Positions 1 to 9,409 of a DNA stretch of 64,000 bases are shown here, piece after piece; the first letter of the stretch is position 1; every line of letters starts with the position of its first letter. Origin of the DNA: Trichococcus shcherbakoviae (GTDB lineage: Bacteria; Bacillota; Bacilli; Lactobacillales; Aerococcaceae); contig NZ_OY762653.1 of the NCBI RefSeq assembly GCF_963666195.1, forward strand, positions 2,406,501 through 2,470,500, written 5' to 3'. The position numbers were made by a program, and so were the translations under genes. The notes beneath the pieces were generated by a model, which was given only the letters and a program-made list of their open reading frames with translations, did no database searches and had not been told where the DNA came from.

Positions 1-1
1 A

Positions 2-394
2 GTTGCACCTATGCCAACTTTAAATAATGAGAAGAATTTCAATCCAAACTATATGAATGTGTTGATTGGAGAAGATTATAGGTTTCTTGTTTTAAATGAA
101 AATTTGTGTTTTGTAGAATATTTGGAAGAAGGAATGACAAAAAATATATTCAATCAGTATGTAGATAGTCCCAACAGTTTTGCACAAATCCGGATATTAT
201 ATATGAATTTAAAAAAATCAAGCTTACTTTTTAAAGTGAAAAATGCAATTCATTATACTTCAAGTTGTATTATAGCGAAAAAATATAAACATATAATTAC
301 TAAGTCTCCAAATAAGCTATTAACGGCTTTAATGTTTCCTTTTGGGTGTCTTCTAACAATGTATATTAGATACAATATACACTACAAAAGATAG
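2..394 (+). CDS. C-terminal part of a probable polysaccharide-locus glycosyltransferase (5' truncated)
   Basis: The frame is open from the first bases of the window, so the true start lies upstream and only about 130 C-terminal residues are visible. The visible part is charged, with a short hydrophobic stretch near the end (FPFGCLLTMYI) and a basic tail. This resembles the C-terminal region of family 2 glycosyltransferases from EPS loci, but no catalytic motif is in view, so the family is inferred from position. It stops 11 bp before the EpsG-like gene and is probably in the same operon. The region is very AT-rich. Confidence 0.5.
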   Translation, partial: VAPMPTLNNEKNFNPNYMNVLIGEDYRFLVLNENLCFVEYLEEGMTKNIFNQYVDSPNSFAQIRILYMNLKKSSLLFKVKNAIHYTSSCIIAKKYKHIITKSPNKLLTALMFPFGCLLTMYIRYNIHYKR

Positions 395-405
395 GGGATC
401 ATAAT

Positions 406-1548
406 ATGCTGATTTTTTGGATAATATTGGTGTGGGTTTCTTTGTTTGGAATTATTGGAACTCATATTAAGAAAGATGTAGTATTAGTTGAAGGATATGA
501 ACTAAATAAAGTTAATTTATTCATGGCGATATTAGTAATGGTAGTAATTGTTTTTTTTGCAGGGTTACGTTCTGGAGTTGCAGACACAGGTGCGTATATA
601 TCTTGGTTTAATTCAATGCCTAATAATTTTAATGATATTCCAGGTTATTTAAGACAGGAGGAAAAAGATTTAGGATTTGTTTTGCTTTCTTCGATATTTA
701 AAACTTTATTATCAAGTGATTATCAAGTGTGGCTATTCGCAATCGTAACATTAAGTTGTATACCGATTTTTAAGACGTTATACAAGTATTCGGTCAATTA
801 TTTTTTTAGTATGTTTCTATTTGTCACCTCATGTTATTTTACGTGGCTCTTCAATGGGGCACGTCAATTCTTGGTTGCAGCATTACTTTTTGGGTGTTTT
901 AGACTTATTATCAAAAAAAAAACAATAACGTTTTTAATAGTAGTCATTCTGCTTTCAACTGTTCATGCGTCTGCAGTAATACTGATTCCAGTTTACTTTA
1001 TTGTTAATACAGAACCATGGGGAAGAAAAATGAGTGTATTTAGCATTATGATCATTTTAAGTGTAGTGTTTGTGGATAAATTGTTAAATGTTTTTAATGG
1101 CGCCATTTCAGATACTCCGTATTCTGTTATGACAGAACAATTTAAAGTGGATGATGGAGTAAATATAATTAGAGTACTTTTTGAAGCAGTTCCAGTAATG
1201 ATTGCGTTTTGGAATAGGAAATATATTAAAAAGATAGCTCCTGAGTATATTAAAATCGCTATAAATATGTCGATGATTGCGGTGGGCTTTTTTTTATTAG
1301 GTACTGTGACAAGCGGTATATTTATTGGACGGATGCCTATTTATTTTTCTTTATATAATTTAATTTTAATACCTTGGTTGTTGACTAATGTATTTAGCAA
1401 AAAATCTAAGTTAATAGTGTATTATATGTTCATAATTATTTACTTAGTATTTTTCTTTTATCAAATGGTAATTGCGTGGGCTGGTTTTGGGTATATTAGT
1501 GAGGTATTAAATATCTACAGAAGATGGATGACAAACTATTTTTATTAA
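406..1548 (+). CDS. EpsG-family polysaccharide polymerase (Wzy-like)
   Basis: This 380-residue integral membrane protein has about ten hydrophobic segments. It carries the EpsG-family pattern of a first helix (MLIFWIILVWVSLFGI), then GLRSGVADTGAYISWF near residue 54, and a long periplasm-facing loop. The family is thought to polymerise lipid-linked repeat units at the outer face of the membrane in Wzx/Wzy-type EPS synthesis. A GGGGAT ribosome site precedes the ATG. It lies between glycosyltransferase genes with almost no spacing, consistent with one operon. It is the only polymerase-like gene in the window, although there are two flippases. Family assignment is good; the polymer is unknown. 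Confidence 0.8.
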   Translation: MLIFWIILVWVSLFGIIGTHIKKDVVLVEGYELNKVNLFMAILVMVVIVFFAGLRSGVADTGAYISWFNSMPNNFNDIPGYLRQEEKDLGFVLLSSIFKTLLSSDYQVWLFAIVTLSCIPIFKTLYKYSVNYFFSMFLFVTSCYFTWLFNGARQFLVAALLFGCFRLIIKKKTITFLIVVILLSTVHASAVILIPVYFIVNTEPWGRKMSVFSIMIILSVVFVDKLLNVFNGAISDTPYSVMTEQFKVDDGVNIIRVLFEAVPVMIAFWNRKYIKKIAPEYIKIAINMSMIAVGFFLLGTVTSGIFIGRMPIYFSLYNLILIPWLLTNVFSKKSKLIVYYMFIIIYLVFFFYQMVIAWAGFGYISEVLNIYRRWMTNYFY

Positions 1549-1573
1549 TATGAATATTTTAGAGGTGAAAAGT

Positions 1574-2698
1574 ATGAAGAAAGTATTGTTTTTGATTCCT
1601 AGTTTAAGTCATGGAGGAGCCGAGAAAGTATTAGTGAATCTAGTAAACAATCTAGATGAAGGAAAATATGATATAACAGTAAAAACTATTTTGGATATAG
1701 GAATTAATAAACAATATCTTGCTAACAACATAAAGTATAAAAGTATCTTCAAAAAAAACTTCAGAGGGAGCACTTGGTTTTTAAAGTTATTCCCATTAAA
1801 CCTTGCATATAGATTGTTTGTAGAAGATGGATACGATATTGAAATTGCATATTTGGAAGGTGCTTCAGTGAGATTAATTAGTGAGGCTAATGAGAAATAT
1901 AAATCAAAAAAAATAGCGTGGATACACACAGAATTTTACAATGAATCGGATTTGGCTATAGGTTTTAGAAATTATAAGGAAGGGAAAAAATGCTACGAAA
2001 ATCTTGATCAAATTATTTGTGTGTCTGATATGGTAATGAAAGGATTTATGAAAGTTTCTGATGTAGGGCACAGCATTAAAGTGTTATACAATACTATTGA
2101 AACAAGAAAAATTCGCGAGATATCTAATGAACTGGTAAGTGATATTAAATTCAACCCCGACATAATAAATATTTGTTCTGTTGGAAAGATAATACCCTCA
2201 AAGAATTTCATCGCGTTAGCGAGAATTCATAAAAAATTATTAGATGAAGGATTAGAAAATCATTTTTACATATTAGGGATAGGTCCAGAACAGAAAAATA
2301 TTGAAGCATTTCTTGAACAAAATGGAATAAAAGATAGCTTTACTTTTTTGGGTTATAAAGATAATCCTTATAAATATGTTTCAAAGTGTGATTTGTATGT
2401 GTGTTCATCTCTTCGTGAAGGTTATAGTACGGCGGTTACAGAATCTTTGATTGTAGGTACTCCAGTAGTTACAACACTATGTTCAGGCATGAAAGAAATG
2501 TTGGGTGAAAACAATGAATATGGGATTATTACAGAAAATAATGAAGTTGCCTTATATGAGGGGATTAGACAAATGCTAAATGATCCGGGGCTGTTAAATT
2601 ACTACAAGAGAAAAGCAATTGAACGAGGAGATTTTTTCAGTACAGAAAGAACTGTAGAAGCTGTTGAAGAGTTGTTAGATAATTTAAGTGAGGAGTAA
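1574..2698 (+). CDS. Glycosyltransferase family 4
   Basis: This 374-residue GT-B fold transferase probably adds one sugar to the lipid-linked repeat unit on the cytoplasmic face. The N-terminus VLFLIPSLSHGGAEKVLVNL is the typical GT4 opening with a GGAE loop. The C-terminal half has the nucleotide-sugar E-x7-E motif (REGYSTAVTES) followed by GTPVVTT. The frame is open from 1550, but the ATG at 1574 has an AGAGGTG ribosome site and fits the family N-terminus, so I chose it. It overlaps the next gene's ribosome site. The acceptor and donor cannot be read from sequence. Confidence 0.88.
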   Translation: MKKVLFLIPSLSHGGAEKVLVNLVNNLDEGKYDITVKTILDIGINKQYLANNIKYKSIFKKNFRGSTWFLKLFPLNLAYRLFVEDGYDIEIAYLEGASVRLISEANEKYKSKKIAWIHTEFYNESDLAIGFRNYKEGKKCYENLDQIICVSDMVMKGFMKVSDVGHSIKVLYNTIETRKIREISNELVSDIKFNPDIINICSVGKIIPSKNFIALARIHKKLLDEGLENHFYILGIGPEQKNIEAFLEQNGIKDSFTFLGYKDNPYKYVSKCDLYVCSSLREGYSTAVTESLIVGTPVVTTLCSGMKEMLGENNEYGIITENNEVALYEGIRQMLNDPGLLNYYKRKAIERGDFFSTERTVEAVEELLDNLSEE

Positions 2699-2702
2699 CG
2701 GC

Positions 2703-3251
2703 ATGGTTAAGCAATTAATCAAAGAGCTAATATATAGAATTAGAGGAGAGTATACCACGGAAAGACTTATTAAAATGGGGTTAAAAGTGGGTGATAATTT
2801 CAAACGACTAAATGGTGTTATTTTAGATCCGTCGCATTGTTGGTTAATTTCAATTGGAGATAATGTTACAATGGCTCCTAGAGTACATGTACTAGCTCAT
2901 GATGCAAGTACAAAAAATTTATTTAATTATACAAAAATTGGTTGTGTTAAGATTGGTGATAATGTTTTTATTGGTGCTGGAAGTATAATTTTACCTAATG
3001 TTACAATTGGGAATAATGTTATTCTCGGTGCTGGAAGTGTAATTTCGAAAAATATTCCTTCAAATAGTGTATATGCAGGTAATCCGGTCAAGTTCATCTG
3101 TCCATTACATGAATACCATGCAAAAAATGATGATTTAATAAAAACAAGACCACTTTATGGAGAAGAGTATACATTACGCAAAAATATTTCTGAAGAAAAA
3201 AAAAGGGAAATGATTGTTGAATTAGAAGATGGAATAGGATATGTAGAGTAG
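2703..3251 (+). CDS. Hexapeptide-repeat acyltransferase (left-handed beta-helix)
   Basis: This 182-residue protein has hexapeptide repeats through the middle (IGDNVTMAPRVHV, then IGDNVFIGAGSIILPNVTIG) and the closing YAGNPVKFI segment of the LbH acetyltransferase family. A histidine in the loop VLAHDAST is placed like the usual catalytic histidine. It probably O-acetylates a sugar of the repeat unit using acetyl-CoA. I chose the ATG at 2703 because AGGAG lies 7 bases upstream, inside the end of the preceding GT4 gene. An in-frame ATG at 2688 lacks such a site. Confidence 0.85.
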   Translation: MVKQLIKELIYRIRGEYTTERLIKMGLKVGDNFKRLNGVILDPSHCWLISIGDNVTMAPRVHVLAHDASTKNLFNYTKIGCVKIGDNVFIGAGSIILPNVTIGNNVILGAGSVISKNIPSNSVYAGNPVKFICPLHEYHAKNDDLIKTRPLYGEEYTLRKNISEEKKREMIVELEDGIGYVE

Positions 3252-3259
3252 GAGGAAAT

Positions 3260-4264
3260 ATGGATTCATTAGTGAGTATTATTGTACCAGTATACAATGT
3301 AGAAAAGTATATTAACAAATGTATAGATTCTATAATACATCAGACTTATAGAAATCTACAAATTATTTTAGTTGATGATGGGTCTACGGATAACTCAGCT
3401 AAAATAGTTGATGATTATGCAAAATACGATGCTAGGATAGAGGTGGTTCATAAGGCAAATGGTGGACTATCTGATGCTAGAAATTCAGGTTTAAAAATAT
3501 CTAAAGGAGCACATGTTTGCTTTATTGACAGTGATGACTACGTTGAACTTGATATGATAGAGAAGTCTTTAACCACAGCTATAGAAAAAAATGCAGATGT
3601 TGTAATTTTTGGCTTATATAATAAAGTATTAGATGAGAACGAAAAAGTAATTAATAATGAAGCTGTTATAATTGATATAAATAATCTAGATTCTATGATC
3701 AGTATTATTGGTTATGCTTGGAATAAATTATATAAAACATCCTATCTTAAAAATAACGAATATACTTTTCAAAAAGGCCTGTCCTTAGTTGAAGATATTG
3801 TTTTTAATGAATATGTATTAACTAATACAGATAATATTGAATATCTTAATGAACAATTATATAATTATATTAGTAGGAAACGTGAAACTTTAGTAAAACA
3901 ATATTATGACGATTCCTACGATTTACATATAATAGGCTTTAATGCTAGGAAAAAAGTTATATTTAAGCTATTTGGTTTCAATGATAATACTAGGGGAGTT
4001 GTAGCGAAGGCACATATAGATGGAATTCGTTATTGTTGTTCCAATATGTTTTTTTATAACAATAATCTAAAAATAACAAACAAATATGAAAATATAAAAA
4101 AAATACTCCTTGATAAAGTAACAACAGAGCAAATAAAATTATTTAAACCGCTAAATAAATCTGATAAGTTCATTAAAGCGTCTATCGTATTTAATATGCC
4201 TCTTCTCTTATGTTCTGCATATTATTTTAAATCTATAATAACAGTGAAAAAAAGAATTAGTTGA
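3260..4264 (+). CDS. Glycosyltransferase family 2
   Basis: This 334-residue GT-A fold transferase begins with VSIIVPVYNVEKYINKCIDS. It has the nucleotide-binding motif LVDDGSTDNS, the sugar-binding NGGLSDARNSG and the DxD-type metal motif IDSDDY. There is no obvious C-terminal membrane helix. GGAGG lies just before the ATG. It is the last gene of the first tight EPS gene group; a 437-bp gap with no recognisable gene follows. The sugar donor is unknown. Confidence 0.9.
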   Translation: MDSLVSIIVPVYNVEKYINKCIDSIIHQTYRNLQIILVDDGSTDNSAKIVDDYAKYDARIEVVHKANGGLSDARNSGLKISKGAHVCFIDSDDYVELDMIEKSLTTAIEKNADVVIFGLYNKVLDENEKVINNEAVIIDINNLDSMISIIGYAWNKLYKTSYLKNNEYTFQKGLSLVEDIVFNEYVLTNTDNIEYLNEQLYNYISRKRETLVKQYYDDSYDLHIIGFNARKKVIFKLFGFNDNTRGVVAKAHIDGIRYCCSNMFFYNNNLKITNKYENIKKILLDKVTTEQIKLFKPLNKSDKFIKASIVFNMPLLLCSAYYFKSIITVKKRIS

Positions 4265-4701
4265 AAAATCAAAAGAATATTCTGGTAAAATAATTTCATG
4301 TCTTACTTTATGGGGAATATATTCACATTTTTTTGGCTAATCTATCGAATTCGGTATCCCGGTTTATTGAAACATAGTTCGACGATAAGATTTTCTTTGG
4401 GGCATCAAAGAAGAAAAATGAATAATGTCAATGATCCGCGCGAATGAATATAGATCTGACCCGACAATTTGAAGAGAATGTGTTCCAGAAAAAGTTTCAG
4501 TACAACAGCTAAACTGGCTCCGTAATTAAGTGTATTCGGAGTAAAAATTTTCACCTCAAATGAAATACCGTTCCTATCACTATTAACAAAAAAACGGGTT
4601 TGACAATTTTTTTGTCATTATCCCTATAAAAGCAGGAAAAAATTTAACGTATGTCAAAGGTAAACTTTGAAAGTGCGAATACATAATATAGGATGGCAAT
4701 T
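4265..4701 (+). other. Intergenic stretch with no recognised gene
   Basis: About 430 AT-rich bases between the GT2 gene and wecB. I saw no ORF with a recognisable domain on either strand. A minus-strand stretch near 4450-4600 reads open for about 50 codons before a stop but matches nothing I know, so it may be a decayed remnant. A possible promoter sits near the right end. Confidence 0.4.
4600..4630 (+). promoter_or_regulatory. Possible promoter upstream of wecB
   Basis: TTGACA at 4600-4605 and TATAAA at 4625-4630, separated by 19 bases. The -35 hexamer is perfect but the spacer is longer than the usual 17, so this is tentative. It would drive wecB and the genes after it. Confidence 0.35.
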
Positions 4702-5847
4702 ATGAAAAAAATAAAAATAATGACGATTTTTGGTACTAGACCTGAAGCAATAAAGATGGCTCCACTTGTATTAGAAATTTGTAAACAATCAAATAGATTT
4801 GAATCGATAGTTACTGTGACTGCACAGCATAGACAAATGCTTGATCAAGTACTTGAAATTTTTAATATACAACCTGATTATGACTTAAATGTGATGAAAA
4901 GTAACCAAACTCTTTCTCAAATAACAGCAAATGTTTTGATTGGTCTTGAAGAAATAATAAAAGAGGCAAAACCAGATATTATTTTAGTTCATGGAGATAC
5001 AACAACAACTTTCGCGGCAGGAATTTCTGCTTTTTATAATAACATAAAAATTGGTCATGTAGAAGCTGGGTTACGTACATGGAATAAATATTCACCATAT
5101 CCAGAAGAAATTAACCGCCAAGTGACAGATGTGTTATCGGATATCTATTTCGCACCTACGAATCAAAGTGCTAATAATTTACTGGAAGAGAATCATCCGA
5201 AGGAGCATATTTATATAACTGGAAATACAGCAATAGATGCATTAAAAGAAACTGTAAAAGAGGATTATAAAAACCATGTTTTAGATAAAATATCGGAAAA
5301 TAATAAATTAATACTACTCACTATGCACAGACGTGAAAATCAAGGTGAACCTATGGAGAGAGTTTTTAGAGCGATTCGTTCGGTTGTTGATAAACACAAT
5401 GATGTCGAAGTGATTTATCCAGTTCATTTAAATCCTTTAGTTCAGAAAATAGCACTCAAAGAATTAGGAAATCATAAGCGGATTCATTTAATTGATCCAT
5501 TAGATGTAATTGATTTTCATAACATTGCTGCTAGAAGCTATATGATTATGAGTGATTCCGGTGGGGTACAAGAGGAAGCGCCATCATTAGGTGTTCCGGT
5601 TTTAGTTTTGAGAGACACAACCGAACGCCCTGAGGGCGTGAAAGCAGGAACATTAAAACTTGTTGGAACAAAAACACAGGATGTTATTTCAGCAATGACT
5701 GAATTGTTAGAAAATCCAGAATTACATGGGAAAATGGTAGAAAAAAAGAATCCGTACGGAGATGGAAAAGCAGCTAAACGAATTCTCGAAGCTATTGCCT
5801 TTGAATTTGGGATAAGTGATATCAGGCCATTGGATTTAAATGAATAG
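4702..5847 (+). CDS. wecB: UDP-N-acetylglucosamine 2-epimerase (non-hydrolysing)
   Basis: This cytoplasmic enzyme converts UDP-GlcNAc to UDP-ManNAc, a donor for many capsule and teichoic-type polymers. Visible signature blocks are FGTRPEAIKMAPLV at the N-terminus, VHGDTTTTFA, GHVEAGLRT, TMHRREN and SDSGGVQEEAP, all in family order. The length of about 381 residues is normal. An in-frame ATG at 4693 exists, but AGGAT lies 7 bases before the ATG at 4702, which I prefer. The gene implies a ManNAc-derived residue in the polymer. Confidence 0.95.
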   Translation: MKKIKIMTIFGTRPEAIKMAPLVLEICKQSNRFESIVTVTAQHRQMLDQVLEIFNIQPDYDLNVMKSNQTLSQITANVLIGLEEIIKEAKPDIILVHGDTTTTFAAGISAFYNNIKIGHVEAGLRTWNKYSPYPEEINRQVTDVLSDIYFAPTNQSANNLLEENHPKEHIYITGNTAIDALKETVKEDYKNHVLDKISENNKLILLTMHRRENQGEPMERVFRAIRSVVDKHNDVEVIYPVHLNPLVQKIALKELGNHKRIHLIDPLDVIDFHNIAARSYMIMSDSGGVQEEAPSLGVPVLVLRDTTERPEGVKAGTLKLVGTKTQDVISAMTELLENPELHGKMVEKKNPYGDGKAAKRILEAIAFEFGISDIRPLDLNE

Positions 5848-5938
5848 CTTTCTTTTTTGTCCTACGCCCTTTAGGGACGTGAAAAGTTGTAAAACGGTGT
5901 ATCATCTAATTAATTTAAGAAAATAAATTATAGGTAAT

Positions 5939-6997
5939 GTGGAGTTGATAAATATTAAACTGATGAGTAGAGAGCAAAAAATTAGATTAAAACTTTGTGG
6001 TAAGTATTTATTAAGCAATTCTAAAAGTGATAATTTTGAAAAATATCGAAACAAGAAAAAAATAATAGTTGCTTTAGCTGCTGACTATGGAAATTTAGGA
6101 GATGTTGCGATTACGTATGCCCAGACAAAATTTTTAAAAGATAGGTTTCCAACATATGAAATAATTGATTTTCCAATTAGTGAAACATTTACAGAAATAA
6201 AGTCGCTTAAGAAAATTTGTACTACTGAAGACATTATTACACTTGTTGGAGGAGGAAATACAGGCGATATGTATGATGATATTGAATATTGCAGACAGTT
6301 TTTAATTCAGCAGTTTCCTAAAAATAAGATAATAGCTTTCCCACAAACTATTGATTTTTCAGATACAGATTATGGGGAAAAGGCTTTACAGAAAGCAATC
6401 AAAGTATATAGTAAGCATAGGAATCTGACCTTGTCTGCCAGGGAAGAGAAATCCTTCAAGAAATATGAAGAATTATTTAAAAAGAACAAAGTAGTTTTTA
6501 CACCAGATATTGTACTATCACTTGATGAATCATTACCTCAGTATAAAAGAGAGGGTATAACTTTGTGCCTTCGAAGTGATGGCGAAAAATTTTTAGATAA
6601 GGTTACCGAGCTTAAGTTTATAGAAAAATTAGGTGAGAATTTCGATATTTTTTATCAAGATACACATATTGATAAAAATAGGATGTCAGTACAAGAACGG
6701 ATTGATGAGTTAAACAAAATTTGGGATGTATTCAAAAAATCAAGATTAGTAATAACTGATAGACTTCATGGCATGATCTTTTGTGCAATAACAAAGACTC
6801 CGTGCATCGCAATAGATAATTCAAATAGGAAAATATCTGGAGTTTATAATGGTTGGTTGAAGGATTCTAACTATATAGAACTGATGAAAGAAATTAACAT
6901 AGAAGAACTTCTAAAAAAAGCTGATTTTATGATGGCTAAAGATTTATCAAAGTTAAATACAATAAGTGTATCCCAAAGGTTTGATATCTTAATATAA
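5939..6997 (+). CDS. Polysaccharide pyruvyl transferase family protein
   Basis: This 352-residue protein probably transfers pyruvate from PEP to a sugar to form a pyruvyl ketal, adding negative charge to the polymer. Diagnostic blocks are YGNLGDVAITYAQ near residue 50, VGGGNTGDMYDD near 100 and the C-terminal TDRLHGMIFCAI, which are hallmarks of the family. The most likely start is GTG at 5939, after a weak TAGG. An internal ATG eight codons later has no good ribosome site. It lies between wecB and the flippase in an EPS locus, as EpsI/EpsO-type members often do. Confidence 0.85.
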   Translation: MELINIKLMSREQKIRLKLCGKYLLSNSKSDNFEKYRNKKKIIVALAADYGNLGDVAITYAQTKFLKDRFPTYEIIDFPISETFTEIKSLKKICTTEDIITLVGGGNTGDMYDDIEYCRQFLIQQFPKNKIIAFPQTIDFSDTDYGEKALQKAIKVYSKHRNLTLSAREEKSFKKYEELFKKNKVVFTPDIVLSLDESLPQYKREGITLCLRSDGEKFLDKVTELKFIEKLGENFDIFYQDTHIDKNRMSVQERIDELNKIWDVFKKSRLVITDRLHGMIFCAITKTPCIAIDNSNRKISGVYNGWLKDSNYIELMKEINIEELLKKADFMMAKDLSKLNTISVSQRFDILI

Positions 6998-7022
6998 TGG
7001 GAAGAAAGTATGATGAGAAGCA

Positions 7023-8552
7023 ATGAATTCAAATAGTAGAACTTATAATTCAATCAAAAACACTATATTTGGTTTTATGACGCAGGGATTAACCATAGTT
7101 CTTAGTTTTGTAACAAGAACTGTTTTTATTAAATATTTGTCCATTGAATACCTTGGAGTTAATGGGCTGTTTACTAACGTACTAACAATATTATCATTGT
7201 CTGAACTCGGTTTTGGAACAGCTATGATGTACAGCATGTATAAGCCTTTAGCCGAAAAAAATGAACATGCTTTAGAAGTGCTCATGAATTTTTATGCTAA
7301 AGTTTATCGTATTATTGGCCTTGTTGTTGGGGTTGTAGGTTTGACAATTATGCCTTTTTTAGATTATATAATTAAGGATACTCCGGGGATTAGTAACTTA
7401 AAATTAATTTACTTATTATTTTTGTTTAATTCAGTAGCATCATATTTTTTTTCGCATAAAAAATCAATAATTCAGGCAGATCAAAAGCAGTATATAATTG
7501 CTAAAATACACTTAGTATCTAGTATAATTAAGACGTTAGTTCAAATTATTATACTCATTATCACTGGTAACTATATTATTTTTCTTCTAGTTCAAATTTC
7601 TGTAACATTATTTGAAAATATTCTCATATCTTTAGAAGCAAACAAACTGTATCCATTTTTAAAATCTAAAAATAATTATCAATTAGAAAGAAAAGAAAAA
7701 AGTAGCATATGGACAAATGTCAAAGCTTTAATGATTTACAGAGTGGGAAGTGTTGCTTTAGATGGTAGCGATAATATAATTATCTCAACCTTTGTTGGTG
7801 TTGCAGCTGTTGGGACGTTGTCAAACTATACATTAATTATTGGAACAATAACCACTCTTTTGATGCTCTTATCGGACTCAGTACTTGCAAGTGTGGGTAA
7901 TTATGTCGTGTCAGAAAATGAAAAAAAACAAGAAGAACTCTTAGAATATATTACTTTTTTACATTTTGTAATGTATGGATTTTCATTTATAAGTATTGTT
8001 TTTTTGGTTAACCCTTTTATTGAAATATGGCTCAATTCATCATTTATATTGAATTTCTCAACAACAATAGTAATTGCTGTAAATTTTTATATATTAGGAA
8101 TGATGAATCCAATTTGGATGTTTAGAAGAACAAAAGGTCTATTTGTATATGGGAAGTACAGACCTATAATTTCAGCGCTAATCAATATTGTGGTCTCAAT
8201 CGTATTGGCGCAAAGATATGGATTAATAGGAGTACTACTTGGAACTACAGTGACTAGGGGTTTAACCAATGTTTGGTTTGATCCATACATTATATATAGA
8301 TACGGATTTAATACTTCAGTTAAAAAATATTATCTAAAAACTAGTTTGTATGCCGGTGTTCTTTTCTTACTTTTAATGCTTATGATGTTAATATTTTCAT
8401 TTTTACCTAGTACAGGGATTGGAATATTTTTGGTGAAATTATTACTTTGTGTAAGCATCACTCCCCTGATTATAATAATAGTTTTTAAGAATACAAAAGA
8501 ATATATATACTTTAAGTCTATATTTTTAAGAATGATGAATATAACTAAATGA
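7023..8552 (+). CDS. Wzx-type polysaccharide flippase
   Basis: This 509-residue membrane protein of the MOP/PST superfamily has about 12-14 hydrophobic helices spread over its length. It should flip the lipid-linked repeat unit across the membrane. The N-terminus (TIFGFMTQGLTIVLSFVTRTVFI) and the region near residue 50 (NVLTILSLSELGFGTAMMYSMY) are typical of O-antigen translocases of Gram-positive EPS loci. The ribosome site (GAGAAG) is weak. A second, different flippase lies at 56213, so the window encodes two export routes or a split locus. Confidence 0.88.
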   Translation: MNSNSRTYNSIKNTIFGFMTQGLTIVLSFVTRTVFIKYLSIEYLGVNGLFTNVLTILSLSELGFGTAMMYSMYKPLAEKNEHALEVLMNFYAKVYRIIGLVVGVVGLTIMPFLDYIIKDTPGISNLKLIYLLFLFNSVASYFFSHKKSIIQADQKQYIIAKIHLVSSIIKTLVQIIILIITGNYIIFLLVQISVTLFENILISLEANKLYPFLKSKNNYQLERKEKSSIWTNVKALMIYRVGSVALDGSDNIIISTFVGVAAVGTLSNYTLIIGTITTLLMLLSDSVLASVGNYVVSENEKKQEELLEYITFLHFVMYGFSFISIVFLVNPFIEIWLNSSFILNFSTTIVIAVNFYILGMMNPIWMFRRTKGLFVYGKYRPIISALINIVVSIVLAQRYGLIGVLLGTTVTRGLTNVWFDPYIIYRYGFNTSVKKYYLKTSLYAGVLFLLLMLMMLIFSFLPSTGIGIFLVKLLLCVSITPLIIIIVFKNTKEYIYFKSIFLRMMNITK

Positions 8553-8623
8553 TGATTTTGGAAAATATTGCATAATATAAATACAGATAATTCGAACATT
8601 ACACGTTCAGTTAGGAAGGTAAA

Positions 8624-9409
8624 ATGAAAAAACATTTAATTAAGATATACAATTTTGTAAAATACCATTTGGTTAAAGCTGAATTTTTTTTTGATTTTGA
8701 GAACAAACACAAGATTAAGGAATTTAAAAATAGACATTTGGGAGAAAAATGTTTCATCATAGGTAATGGCCCTAGTTTAAAGGTAGAAGATCTTGATAAA
8801 TTACAAAACCAAATAACTTTCTCCTGCAATATGATTTATAATACGTTGAGCGAAACAAAATGGAGACCATATTACTATTTTGTACACGACCCAAAGTATG
8901 TGCAGGAATTTAGTGAAGATATTCAAAAAGTACCTTGTAAGAATAAATTCATAGGATACTATGTTGACACTAAAACACAAGTAAAGAGTAAATTCAAAAC
9001 AAAAAAAAATCAATTACATTATTATATAGACAAAAAAACATTTTCTAACAAAATATCAAAGAATTTTAGTAAAGACGTTAGTAAAATAGTATATAGTAGC
9101 GGGAGCGTATCATATGGAATGCTCCAATTTGCTGTATATATGGGGTTCTCAGAGATTTATCTTATTGGATTTGATCATACTTTCTCGAATCAGATAAAGG
9201 ATGGAAAGTTAGAAAAAAGAGATACCAAAGATCACTTCAGTAATTATAATGTAATTCCTGGGAATATCGTTGATGTAGACTTAATTACACAGGGATTTAT
9301 TAATGCTAATAATTTTGCGAAAAAGAATAATATTAAAATTATGAATGCAACAAGAGGAGGAGAACTTGAAATTTTCCAACGAATTGATTTAAATGATGTT
9401 TTGAAGTAG
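8624..9409 (+). CDS. DUF115/6-hydroxymethylpterin diphosphokinase MptE-like fold protein
   Basis: This 261-residue protein carries GEKCFIIGNGPSL near residue 40. It also has YLIGFDHTFS near residue 185, which together are typical of the DUF115/MptE-like fold found in surface-glycan loci. Members are often annotated as putative sialyl- or ulosonyl-type glycosyltransferases, but this protein's activity is not known. A GGAAGG ribosome site precedes the ATG. It immediately precedes a decayed transposase. The aldolase at 11326 carries a related C-terminal domain (IIASGSSI ... LAGFDGYS), so the two may act in the same pathway. Confidence 0.65.
   Translation: MKKHLIKIYNFVKYHLVKAEFFFDFENKHKIKEFKNRHLGEKCFIIGNGPSLKVEDLDKLQNQITFSCNMIYNTLSETKWRPYYYFVHDPKYVQEFSEDIQKVPCKNKFIGYYVDTKTQVKSKFKTKKNQLHYYIDKKTFSNKISKNFSKDVSKIVYSSGSVSYGMLQFAVYMGFSEIYLIGFDHTFSNQIKDGKLEKRDTKDHFSNYNVIPGNIVDVDLITQGFINANNFAKKNNIKIMNATRGGELEIFQRIDLNDVLK

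Noticed and set aside
4265-4692. Possible transposase remnant between GT2 and wecB
   Set aside because: I could not align any translated piece to a known transposase motif.
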